Below, one piece after another: positions 6,352-12,199 of a DNA stretch of 23,318 nucleotides. The DNA is from Spirochaetaceae bacterium UBA6243. GTDB taxonomy: Bacteria; Spirochaetota; Spirochaetia; Treponematales; Rectinemataceae. Within the stretch, counting starts at the first letter, position 1. Each line of letters begins with the position of its first letter. The stretch is from contig DJVZ01000051.1 of NCBI GenBank assembly GCA_002441395.1, positions 1-23,318 of the forward strand, written 5' to 3'. The position numbers and the translations under genes were made by a program. The notes beneath the pieces were generated by a model that saw only the letters and a list, made by a program, of their open reading frames with translations, had not been told where the DNA came from and made no database searches.

Positions 6352-6838
6352 ACTTTCTCCCCCCTGCTATGACTTTTGTAATTGTTTCCTCACTTACATC
6401 ATCCTCCGGCCACTTCTCGCCTTTACCATCCGGTTCGATGCCATAGAGTTGCTGTTCGCCCTTCACTGGCTTAACACCGGGAAATACCGTCGCAAAATGA
6501 GCGAACAGGTAGCCGCAGCTGTAGCCATTATAATACTTGTCGCGTTCGTCCCTGGTCTGAATTGTGATTTTTTTCGGTATAGAATTAGCGCCATTCTGAT
6601 CGTCATCGAGTATTCTGTATTGCACCACACCATAGTTCATTCGAAATAGAAGGACCGCGTGACTGTAGTATGGCTTCTCTCCTACTCTTAGATAATGGTT
6701 ATAACTATTATGGCCTGCGGCCAGCCTCCATCCATGGCGCAGAAATGGTGCTGCAAAGGCAATAAAGTCCTCTTCATCGAATTCAAGCCTGCGAGGATCG
6801 ACCGTCCGAGACGCCATAAGCACTTGTGAATCTGTCAT
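6326..6838 (-). CDS. Hypothetical protein (170 aa), first gene of an unknown pair
   Basis: The ATG at 6838 follows GGAGAG with good spacing. The 170-residue protein is rich in aromatic residues and histidine, with RRLEFDEEDFIAFAAPFLRHGWRLAAGHNSYNHYL, VVQYRILDDDQNGAN and YYNGYSCGYLFAHFATVFPGV. It has no signal peptide or membrane helix. I cannot assign a family. It is divergent from the helix-turn-helix gene at 6975 across a 136-bp region with two inverted repeats, so that small DNA-binding protein may control it. It overlaps the downstream 79-residue gene. It is accessory cargo of the tRNA-integrated element; anti-phage or toxin-antitoxin roles are possible but not supported by any motif seen. 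Confidence 0.65.
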   Translation of the reverse strand: MTDSQVLMASRTVDPRRLEFDEEDFIAFAAPFLRHGWRLAAGHNSYNHYLRVGEKPYYSHAVLLFRMNYGVVQYRILDDDQNGANSIPKKITIQTRDERDKYYNGYSCGYLFAHFATVFPGVKPVKGEQQLYGIEPDGKGEKWPEDDVSEETITKVIAGGRKYAESNFEA

Positions 6839-6872
6839 TTCTTCTCTCTCCTTTTGCTGGTTCCCGGCGTTT

Positions 6873-6934
6873 GATATAATAATGATGCACTATAGCATCA
6901 ATTATGTCAATAGAAAAGGTGCGCTATTGATTCA
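6873..6934. promoter_or_regulatory. Divergent control region with two inverted repeats
   Basis: TGATGC-N6-GCATCA (6883-6900) and TCAATAG-N10-CTATTGA (6907-6930) lie between the divergent genes at 6838 and 6975. A degenerate direct repeat, TGCRCTATWGNNTCA, occurs at 6886-6900 and 6920-6934. A minus-strand promoter TTGATG (6896-6901), 17 bp, TATATC (6873-6878) overlaps the first palindrome. The 11-mer TATAGCATCAA at 6891-6901 recurs at 6984-6994, just inside the helix-turn-helix gene. Operator function is inferred. Confidence 0.5.
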
Positions 6935-6939
6935 TTTTC

Positions 6940-6968
6940 TTGACTCTATAATTAAAACGATATAAAAT
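6940..6968 (+). promoter_or_regulatory. Promoter of the small helix-turn-helix gene
   Basis: TTGACT (6940-6945) is followed after 17 bp by TAAAAT (6963-6968). The -10 element ends 6 bp before the ATG at 6975, so transcription would start at or within a base or two of the start codon and the mRNA could be leaderless. No Shine-Dalgarno sequence is visible. Confidence 0.55.
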
Positions 6969-6974
6969 AAGTAT

Positions 6975-7181
6975 ATGGATCGTTATAGCATCAAGGAAAT
7001 CGCTGAGATACTCAAAATTCATCCTAAGGCAGCAAAGTCCCGTCTGCACAGAGCAGGCATACTGCCGGTATCATATGTCGGACAAGCCGCGCTCTATTCT
7101 CCTGATGCAATAGAAGCAATACGGGTTGTTCGTGGACGCGGCAGGCCAAAGCAAAACAAAAAACAGTCTCAGGGTTGCTAA
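6975..7181 (+). CDS. Small MerR/excisionase-like helix-turn-helix protein
   Basis: A 68-residue protein, MDRYSIKEIAEILKIHPKAAKSRLHRAGI, followed by a short wing-like part (VSYVGQAALYSPDAIEAI) and a basic tail (RGRGRPKQNKKQ). This is the shape of small MerR-like or excisionase-type DNA-binding proteins; the tail resembles an AT-hook core (RGRGRPK). It may regulate the divergent two-gene cassette through the inverted repeats upstream, or act as recombination directionality factor for the element. The ATG at 6975 is the only sensible start, has no ribosome-binding site and sits right after a -10 element. Function beyond DNA binding is inference. Confidence 0.7.
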   Translation: MDRYSIKEIAEILKIHPKAAKSRLHRAGILPVSYVGQAALYSPDAIEAIRVVRGRGRPKQNKKQSQGC

Positions 7182-7199
7182 TCTTCTTTGAGAAGAAGA
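7182..7199 (+). terminator. Hairpin just after the helix-turn-helix gene
   Basis: TCTTCTT (7182-7188) and AAGAAGA (7193-7199) form a perfect 7-bp stem with a TGAG loop starting directly after the stop codon. The downstream sequence is only moderately T-rich (AATTTCTTAT), so it is a weak terminator at best. Confidence 0.35.
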
Positions 7200-7492
7200 G
7201 CCTAATTTCTTATATGATCGATTATTGAAGGGCGACAGACGATTTTTTTGTTGACTACCTTGTGAAAGAAACCCCCGAGAGTATAAACGAGCAATATACC
7301 AAAGAGTTTTTGAGAAAAGAACAGGGGACAAGGCTGTATTTGGTTGAAGCGGTAGAAATAAAAGAGCCAGCGTCTTTAACGGGGCTTCCGGTAAACCGGT
7401 CAGCACACCGACCCGCTGGCTATGAAAATAAAATAGCACACATGATTTCTGCTCTCAATCCCAATTCAGTCTCATGTCAAGACTCGATTAAA
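7200..7492. other. Region without a convincing gene, containing a 57-bp hairpin
   Basis: The only open frame starts at a GTG at 7262, has no ribosome-binding site and runs on across the inverted repeat and antisense to the transposase, so I do not call it a gene. AGCCAGCG (7365-7372) and CGCTGGCT (7414-7421) form a perfect 8-bp inverted repeat enclosing smaller pairings such as CGGT/ACCG. On the minus strand the stem is followed by CTCTTTTATTT, so it may be an old terminator for a gene displaced when the insertion sequence arrived. The rest may be remnant sequence; I recognise nothing in it. Confidence 0.4.
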
Positions 7493-8407
7493 ATGTCTCC
7501 ATTCTTAACTCTTTTAAAATGTCCCCTTTTCATTCAAGCAGAGCGGCTGGCGAGTTCCTCCTTTCGGAATGGTTTCTCGAGTTCAACATACTCGAGTTCT
7601 CTCTCGTGGTAGAGCAGCTTGATGCGTCCATCGAGCAGCTCTCTGACGGTGACCTGTGCCTTGGGTGTGGGCAGCAGTCGATTGTGCCGTTGCATCTGCA
7701 ACGGTCGGCATTTATAGCTGACCACATAGTCATTGCTCACTACCCGAGGCGTTTCATAGCACAAAATGTCCTCAAGCGAGGTCGGATGGATGAGTGGCAC
7801 ATGGGCATCCTCAGGCTGTGCAGGTGTCTTCGCGAACTTCGTGTTGATCTTCGGAAGATATACCTCTCTGAGAAAGCGAGTTGCTTCCTCAATCGTCGAA
7901 ATGCCCGCAAGCCGCAGTTCCTTGACCAGCCTGTCCTGGTAGACCCCATGATTGCGCTCCAATTGCTCTGCTATCGTCGGCTCGCGCGTCAGCACAAAGG
8001 CATTCTTCTTGTCACAATAGAGCGCCTGCGGAATGCCATACTGCTCTATCCAACGCCACAAAAGCCGCATCGCGTCGGACGTGGTTTCCTCTTCGCAGAA
8101 GAACGAAAAGGTGATTCCTGTCGCGTCATCCACCATATTCATCAGGCAACAGGGACTCCCGCGCCGCTCCCGCTCCCAAAGCCCCGCTGCTCGCAACCAC
8201 CGCCGCAAGGTCTCATGGTCAATCTCTATCCCATGGCATTCCCGCAGCTTCTCCGCTTCTTTCAGTGTCAGCTGTTGCTGCACTACCTGTTCCATTACCT
8301 TCGCCCGTATGAGTTCTTTCTCTCCCATTGCCAATTCCCCAGCCATGTTCCGCTCCTGGCTGTTATTCTACCAAGGGAACATTTCAATTGAGTTCACCAG
8401 GGAACAT
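7493..8407 (-). mobile_element. Degenerate ISNCY-type (IS1202/ISDol1-like) insertion sequence
   Basis: The transposase gene is flanked by related inverted ends of about 36 bp. Read inward, the left end (7493-7528) has ATGTCTCC, AACTC and AAATGTCCCCTT; the right end (8373-8407, minus strand) has ATGTTCCC, AACTC and AAATGTTCCCTT. So each end carries two ATGTYYCC-type units about 24 bp apart. No target-site duplication is obvious. The encoded transposase appears to have lost several segments, so the copy should be inactive. It lies wholly inside the tRNA-integrated element. Confidence 0.75.
7534..8346 (-). pseudogene. Transposase of an ISNCY-type element, internally deleted
   Basis: The 270-residue frame matches integrase-core transposases of the ISNCY/IS1202 type. 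MGEKELIRAKVMEQVVQQQLTLKEA is the start of the N-terminal helix-turn-helix; HGIEIDHETLRRWLRAAGLW, CLMNMVDDATG, IEQYGIPQALYCDKKNAFV and RNHGVYQDRLVKELRLAGI are family landmarks. The usual length is above 400. From memory of the family, three parts are missing, each in frame: the rest of the helix-turn-helix after about residue 31, the stretch with the first catalytic Asp (before GSPCCLMN, about residue 62) and the stretch before RNHGVYQ (about residue 130) with the conserved SPQAKGRVE. The second Asp (YCDKKN) remains. The ATG at 8346 has AGGAG 6 bp upstream. Confidence 0.8.
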
Positions 8408-8504
8408 TATCATAGAGTTTCAACAGTTCAACAAAAATATTTCAATAATAATCTATTATTCCTTTAATGGTATGAAATTACCATCATCAAAACAGTACTT
8501 TCAA

Positions 8505-9332
8505 TCAGCGAGAGCATTGTCCTCTCGCCTCATGAAACATCTTCTCAATAAGAAGCTTTGCGTTTTTAATATCCTCTTCCGAAGCATGACTGTAGCGATT
8601 CGTCATGTTCATCGTTTTATGGCCCGCGATTCTTTGAACAACGAAATCAGGAACCCCAGCACCACGACTCAATGAAATAAATGTATGCCTCAGAGAGTGA
8701 AAGACAATCCGTCGTGCTTTTTGCATCTCTTCCGTGATACCGATGCTTCTGAGCATGGATTCAAAGCTTTTCTGAGCAGCTTTCGGAAACATAGGGCCAC
8801 CATCGCGCGAATTCGTAAACACAAAGCCATCAGATTTTGGCGTGAGAGCACGTAAAGCATCAAGGACTTCATCTGGTGCCGGGACTTCTCGTGAGGACCC
8901 CCATTTGGGAGATTTCAGACCTTCCGCGGCTCTTTCCGAATTCGGGAGATTATGGCAGAGCCTGATCGTGCTGTTTGCGAAGTCCACATCTTCCCACTGA
9001 AGCCCGCGCACTTCCCCCAGGCGGAAACCACACAGGCAAGCGAGAAGCGTCGCGCCACGGGCTTGTTTCCCCAGGACATAAGGTGAGCCAGCCTTCCAGA
9101 AATCACTCAGATAGCCGCACGTGGTCATCTGAAAGCCGGACTTTCTCTTTATGGATCTTCTGGCAAGGGGAGGACCTCCAGCCTTCATCCATTCCATGAC
9201 CACTTTCAAAGCTTCATTTTCAGTCATCATGCCAGTGCTGCGCGCTGTGCCATAGCCGGCTTTTTCATCATTCCAGAACTGGACATAAACTTTATGGCCA
9301 CGCCTAAAAAACACAAACGGAGCCCGCGCCAC
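8505..9332 (-). pseudogene. Tyrosine integrase lacking the core-binding domain
   Basis: Site-specific recombinase of the phage-integrase family, presumably the enzyme that placed the element in tRNA-Leu. The GTG at 9332 is chosen because GAGGAGG lies 5 bp upstream; the GTG at 9338 overlaps that site. The product has 275 residues against about 380 for relatives. The catalytic domain looks whole: Arg104 (CGFRLGEVRG), His212-x-x-Arg215 (FHSLRHTF), His238 (AGHKT) and Tyr247 (NRYSH). The N-terminal part runs to GYLSDFWKAGSPYVLGKQARG and then jumps at about residue 93 to ATLLACLCGFRLGE. In relatives about 100 residues forming the helical core-binding domain lie between. The frame is kept, but DNA binding should be crippled. 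It is the first gene downstream of the tRNA. Confidence 0.8.
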
Positions 9333-9354
9333 AACCACCTCCTCACAGGGTTTA

Positions 9355-9376
9355 TCTCACACCCCTGTCTCACAGT
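9355..9376. repeat. Paired TCTCACA repeats, right end (candidate integrase arm sites)
   Basis: TCTCACACC (9355-9363) and TCTCACAGT (9368-9376) are direct repeats with starts 13 bp apart, the same two sequences found near the left end in the reverse order. A weaker third copy, CCTCACAGG, lies at 9341-9349 over the integrase ribosome-binding site, so occupancy could also affect integrase expression. Confidence 0.5.
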
Positions 9377-9440
9377 TGGTATAAAGGCTCGAACTCCGTT
9401 GTCCGGTCGCCCGAATATAATTAATTATTATACAAGACTT

Positions 9441-9492
9441 TGCGGCGAAGAAGACTTGAACTTCCATGCCTCTCGGCACTAGCACCTCAAGC
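9441..9492 (-). repeat. Right attachment repeat, 3' part of the rebuilt tRNA-Leu
   Basis: Identical over 52 bp to 4633-4684. It supplies the anticodon loop, variable arm, T arm and 3' acceptor strand of the intact tRNA, so insertion did not destroy the gene. Strand exchange at or near the anticodon loop, as many tRNA-targeting tyrosine integrases do, would fit the repeat ending in the anticodon stem. Confidence 0.93.
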
Positions 9493-9522
9493 TAGCGTGT
9501 CTACCAATTCCACCATCGCCGC
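9441..9522 (-). tRNA. tRNA-Leu(GAG)
   Basis: The 82-nt minus-strand sequence folds as a class II tRNA. The acceptor stem GCGGCGA pairs with TCGCCGC and the discriminator is A. The anticodon stem CTAGC/GCTAG closes the loop TTGAGGT with anticodon GAG, reading CUC and CUU. It has a long variable arm (TGCCGAGAGGCA), a D arm with GGTAGA, and a T arm with TTCAAGT. The 3' CCA is not encoded. The gene has a strong promoter but its original terminator now lies 4.8 kb away at 4597-4626, so the precursor would run on into the integrase region. Confidence 0.95.
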
Positions 9523-9534
9523 ACGCTGTAGGCT

Positions 9535-9564
9535 TATATATACTGGCACGCGGTTCATTGTCAA
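9535..9564 (-). promoter_or_regulatory. Promoter of tRNA-Leu(GAG)
   Basis: On the minus strand TTGACA (9559-9564) is followed by TATATA (9535-9540 with 18 bp, or 9537-9542 with 16 bp). The predicted transcription start lies a few bases before the tRNA 5' end at 9522. With no terminator directly after the tRNA, it could also drive the integrase. Confidence 0.75.
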
Positions 9565-9659
9565 GAGGCGGCCGGATCATTTGCACAACGATATTCGGGC
9601 GCGCAATCAGGACGGGCGCAGCACTGCTGTTGCGCGCTATGTAGGCTTGCACGCCTTGC

Positions 9660-10505
9660 TCACAAGCTTTCGAAAATATGTTCGATGCTCACGCAACGGC
9701 GGCTTTCGGGGTCGAGGCGGAACAGCGCGCCCATGATGGCGGCGCTGCCTTCGGCAGTCTCCATTTTGTAGGGAATCTGGGTGAGAAAACGGCGGATGCA
9801 GATGTCGCCGTTCATGCCAATGACGGAATCGACAGGACCTGTCATGCCGAGGTCGGTGAGGTACCCGGTGCCTTTGGGAAGGATGCGTTCGTCGGCAGTG
9901 GGCACGTGAGTATGAGTGCCCGCGAGGACTGCGGCGCGCCCGTCCACATGCCATGCGAGGGCCTCTTTCTCCTCATTGGATTCGGCATGAAAATCTACAA
10001 TGATGAGGGCGTTGGGATGCTCGCGCGCGGCGGTCGCAAGAATCTGGTCGGCCTTGACGAAGGGGCAGTCGATGTCGTAGAGCTCGCGGCGGCCCTGGAG
10101 GTTGACCACAAGCCACTCGAAGCGACCGCTCGCGCCGCATGCCCGGGTGGGGGCAGGCTGTCCTGGTGCGCCCCCCCCCTCGATGTACGCTGTGCCGCGC
10201 CCGGGTAAGCCTTTCGGGTAATTCGCCGGGCGGAGGAGGGACTGTTCGGCCTCAAGAAGTTCGGGAGCCTCTTTGTGCTCCCAGACATGGTTGCCGCTCG
10301 TGATGACATCGACGCCGTAGGAACGCATCGCCGCGATCTCATCCGCCCCGATGCCGAAGCCTTTGAGCGCGTTTTCGCCGTTGGCGACGACGAGGTCGGC
10401 CTCAGTCCTTTTTATGAGCGAGGGCAGAAACGTGAAGAGCGCCCGGAGACCGGGCGCTCCCACGACATCGCCGATCATGAGTACATTCGCGGTGCCGGCA
10501 CTCAT
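9660..10505 (-). CDS. ymdB: YmdB-family metallophosphoesterase (TIGR00282)
   Basis: Members of this family are dinuclear-metal phosphoesterases; Bacillus subtilis YmdB acts on 2',3'-cyclic AMP and affects RNase Y-dependent regulation. The 281-residue protein shows the family motifs in order: GDVVG (Asp13), ANGEN (Asn42-Asn45), SGNHVWEHKE (Asn72 and His73), DFHAE (His173) and GTHTHVPTADE (His198 and His200). Between residues about 109 and 129 it carries a Gly/Pro/Ala-rich stretch (GGAPGQPAPTRACGASG) that looks like an insertion in a surface loop. The ATG overlaps the rny stop by 4 bp, the same neighbourhood as in Firmicutes, so a joint role in RNA turnover is likely. Confidence 0.92.
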   Translation of the reverse strand: MSAGTANVLMIGDVVGAPGLRALFTFLPSLIKRTEADLVVANGENALKGFGIGADEIAAMRSYGVDVITSGNHVWEHKEAPELLEAEQSLLRPANYPKGLPGRGTAYIEGGGAPGQPAPTRACGASGRFEWLVVNLQGRRELYDIDCPFVKADQILATAAREHPNALIIVDFHAESNEEKEALAWHVDGRAAVLAGTHTHVPTADERILPKGTGYLTDLGMTGPVDSVIGMNGDICIRRFLTQIPYKMETAEGSAAIMGALFRLDPESRRCVSIEHIFESL

Positions 10506-12034
10506 CGCGCGTATTCCACTATGCGCGTTTCCCTGATGATGGTCACTTTAATCCTGCCGGGATAGCGCAGGTCGGATTCAATCTTCTTCGCGATATTCTT
10601 GCAGAGTTCCTTGGCCTGGTCATCGGAGATTTGTTCATTGTTGACGATGATCCGGAGCTCGCGCCCAGCCTGGATGGCGAAAGCCTTTTCCACTCCGGAG
10701 AAGCTCTCGGCCACGGCCTCGAGGTCCTCGAGCCGCTTGATGTAGTTGTCCAGCGTTTCGCGGCGGGCGCCGGGACGGGCAGCCGATATGGCGTCGGCAA
10801 TCTGCACTATGACGCTCTCCGGGCAGTTCGGCTCGACATCGTTGTGGTGCGAGGCGATGGCGTTGATGATGCGTGCGTCCTCGCCGAATTTTTTGGCGAT
10901 CTCCGTACCGATCTCGGCATGGTTTTTGTCGCTGTCGGTGACAATGCCCTTGCCGATGTCGTGCAGGAGGGCGCCGCGCTTGGCGATCTCCCGGTTGAGG
11001 CCGAGTTCGGCGGCCAGAAGTCCGGCGATGACCGCCACTTCCTTCGAGTGCATGAGGACGTTCTGGCCGTAGCTCGTGCGATAGTAGAGCCGCCCCACGG
11101 CCCTGATGAGCTCGGGCGCCATGTTGTGCAGCCCCAGGTCGAACACGACTTTCTCGCCTTCATCGTAGAGCTTCTGGTTGATCTCGCGCGTGACCTTCTG
11201 CACCATCTCCTCGATGCGCGCCGGGTGGATGCGCCCGTCCGCGATGAGCCGCTCGAGCGAAATTTTGGCGATTTCGCGCTGGATCGGGTCGAAACAGGAG
11301 ATGACGACCGCTTCCGGCGTGTCGTCGATGATGATATCGACGCCGGTGAGCGTTTCAAGAGTGCGGATATTGCGCCCTTCCCGCCCGATGATGCGCCCCT
11401 TCATCTCGTCCGAAGGCAGGCTGACCGAGGAAACCGTGGATTCCGCGGTGGATTCGGTCGCGATGCGCTGGATCGTCGTGATGAGCACATCCTTGGCCTT
11501 CTTCTCCGCGGTGAGCTGGGCTTCCTGATCGATTTTGTTGATGAGCACCTGAGCGTCGCGGCGAGCTTCCTGCTCCATATTCTGAATAATGAGCTTCTTG
11601 GCCTCGTCGGCGGTAAAGCCCGACACGCGCTCGAGCTCGGCGGTATAACGCTCCTCCTGGCCCGCCAGATAGGCTTCTTTTTCCGCTATCGAATTTTCTC
11701 TGTTTTTAAGATTCGCTTCGATGCGCTCTATCGATGCAAGTTTGGCATCGAGATTCTCTTCTTTGAGGAGAACGCGCCGCTCGTATTTCTGCAGCTCGGC
11801 TCTCCGGTCACGTATTTCCCTCTCTTGCTGGTTTCGTTCTCGAATGATCTGATCTTTCGCTTCTACCAGGATCTCTTTTTTCTTGGCCTCCGCCTCTTTT
11901 ACTGCATCCTGCAAAACACGCTCTGACTCCCGTTCCGCGGAAGAGAGTTGAAATCTGGCATATAGCCAGCGGATCATCCATCCTAGAATAAGACCGGCGA
12001 GAGGAAGGACGATGTACCACACGAAAGGTGTCAT
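10502..12034 (-). CDS. rny: Ribonuclease Y, membrane-anchored endoribonuclease
   Basis: RNase Y starts mRNA decay by endonucleolytic cuts and sits at the cytoplasmic membrane. The 510-residue protein has the full set of parts: a transmembrane helix at about residues 5-24, a long charged coiled coil to about 190, a KH domain with the GREG loop at 217-220 (MKGRIIGREGRNIRTLE), and an HD domain with His358-Asp359 (LLHDIGKG), upstream His329 and SHHND at 395-399. The length matches the usual 510-520. The ATG at 12034 has GGGAGG 5-6 bp upstream. ymdB follows with a 4-bp overlap. A near-consensus promoter lies upstream. Confidence 0.97.
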   Translation of the reverse strand: MTPFVWYIVLPLAGLILGWMIRWLYARFQLSSAERESERVLQDAVKEAEAKKKEILVEAKDQIIRERNQQEREIRDRRAELQKYERRVLLKEENLDAKLASIERIEANLKNRENSIAEKEAYLAGQEERYTAELERVSGFTADEAKKLIIQNMEQEARRDAQVLINKIDQEAQLTAEKKAKDVLITTIQRIATESTAESTVSSVSLPSDEMKGRIIGREGRNIRTLETLTGVDIIIDDTPEAVVISCFDPIQREIAKISLERLIADGRIHPARIEEMVQKVTREINQKLYDEGEKVVFDLGLHNMAPELIRAVGRLYYRTSYGQNVLMHSKEVAVIAGLLAAELGLNREIAKRGALLHDIGKGIVTDSDKNHAEIGTEIAKKFGEDARIINAIASHHNDVEPNCPESVIVQIADAISAARPGARRETLDNYIKRLEDLEAVAESFSGVEKAFAIQAGRELRIIVNNEQISDDQAKELCKNIAKKIESDLRYPGRIKVTIIRETRIVEYAR

Positions 12035-12059
12035 AACCCCTCCCTATTTAAATATAATG

Positions 12060-12098
12060 CCGTCATTTTGATTATACCGATGACGGGGTCTTTGTCAA
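12060..12098 (-). promoter_or_regulatory. Promoter of rny-ymdB with an inverted repeat around the -10 element
   Basis: On the minus strand TTGACA (12093-12098) and TATAAT (12071-12076) are both perfect, with 16 bp between. The 7-bp inverted repeat ATGACGG (12060-12066 as CCGTCAT on plus) and CCGTCAT (12080-12086) brackets the -10 element and could be a repressor site or form a hairpin in upstream transcripts. Confidence 0.7.
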
Positions 12099-12165
12099 GT
12101 TTGTCTACATTTTCATAAATATTGATTTTTTCCGGCATTTTGACGATTTTGCGGCGGCGACGCGC

Positions 12166-12194
12166 TTGACGGCGCTCCATAAAAGGTATACTAT
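12166..12194 (+). promoter_or_regulatory. Promoter candidate upstream of the RRM protein gene
   Basis: TTGACG (12166-12171) is followed by TATACT (12187-12192, 15 bp) or TACTAT (12189-12194, 17 bp). It is divergent from the rny promoter about 70 bp away and would give a leader of about 300 nt before the start codon at 12507. Confidence 0.5.
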
Positions 12195-12199
12195 CAAAC

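Larger units (their letters stand above)
4633..9492. mobile_element. Integrative element in tRNA-Leu(GAG), about 4.8 kb
   Basis: The element lies between two identical 52-bp direct repeats, 4633-4684 and 9441-9492. The right copy is the 3' part of an intact tRNA-Leu(GAG) gene and the left copy is a stranded tRNA 3' fragment. A tyrosine integrase gene lies next to the right repeat and reads away from it, the usual layout of tRNA-targeting elements. The excised circle would be 4808 bp. Cargo: a toxin-antitoxin operon with a third gene, two small unknown genes divergent from a helix-turn-helix gene, a candidate small RNA and a decayed insertion sequence. No replication or conjugation genes are seen. 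The integrase lacks its core-binding domain, so the element is probably immobile without help. Confidence 0.9.

Noticed and set aside
6104..6649. A 181-codon plus-strand frame
   Set aside because: Antisense to the two overlapping minus-strand genes, which have good translation signals; this frame has none and would start in their 3' region.
6005..7421. CRISPR array
   Set aside because: The two hairpins share only a short tail; there are no regularly spaced repeats and no cas genes.
7262..7612. A 116-codon frame starting with GTG
   Set aside because: No ribosome-binding site, crosses the inverted repeat of the insertion sequence and continues antisense to the transposase; no family resemblance.
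7519..8391. A 290-codon plus-strand frame in the insertion sequence
   Set aside because: Antisense to the transposase, which carries recognisable family landmarks.
9620..9640. Terminator for ymdB in the gap before tRNA-Leu
   Set aside because: GCGCAGCA can pair with TGTTGCGC, but no T run follows on the minus strand.
10631..11926. A 431-codon open frame on the plus strand
   Set aside because: It lies fully antisense to rny, which has complete domains; the opposite frame stays open because of codon composition.
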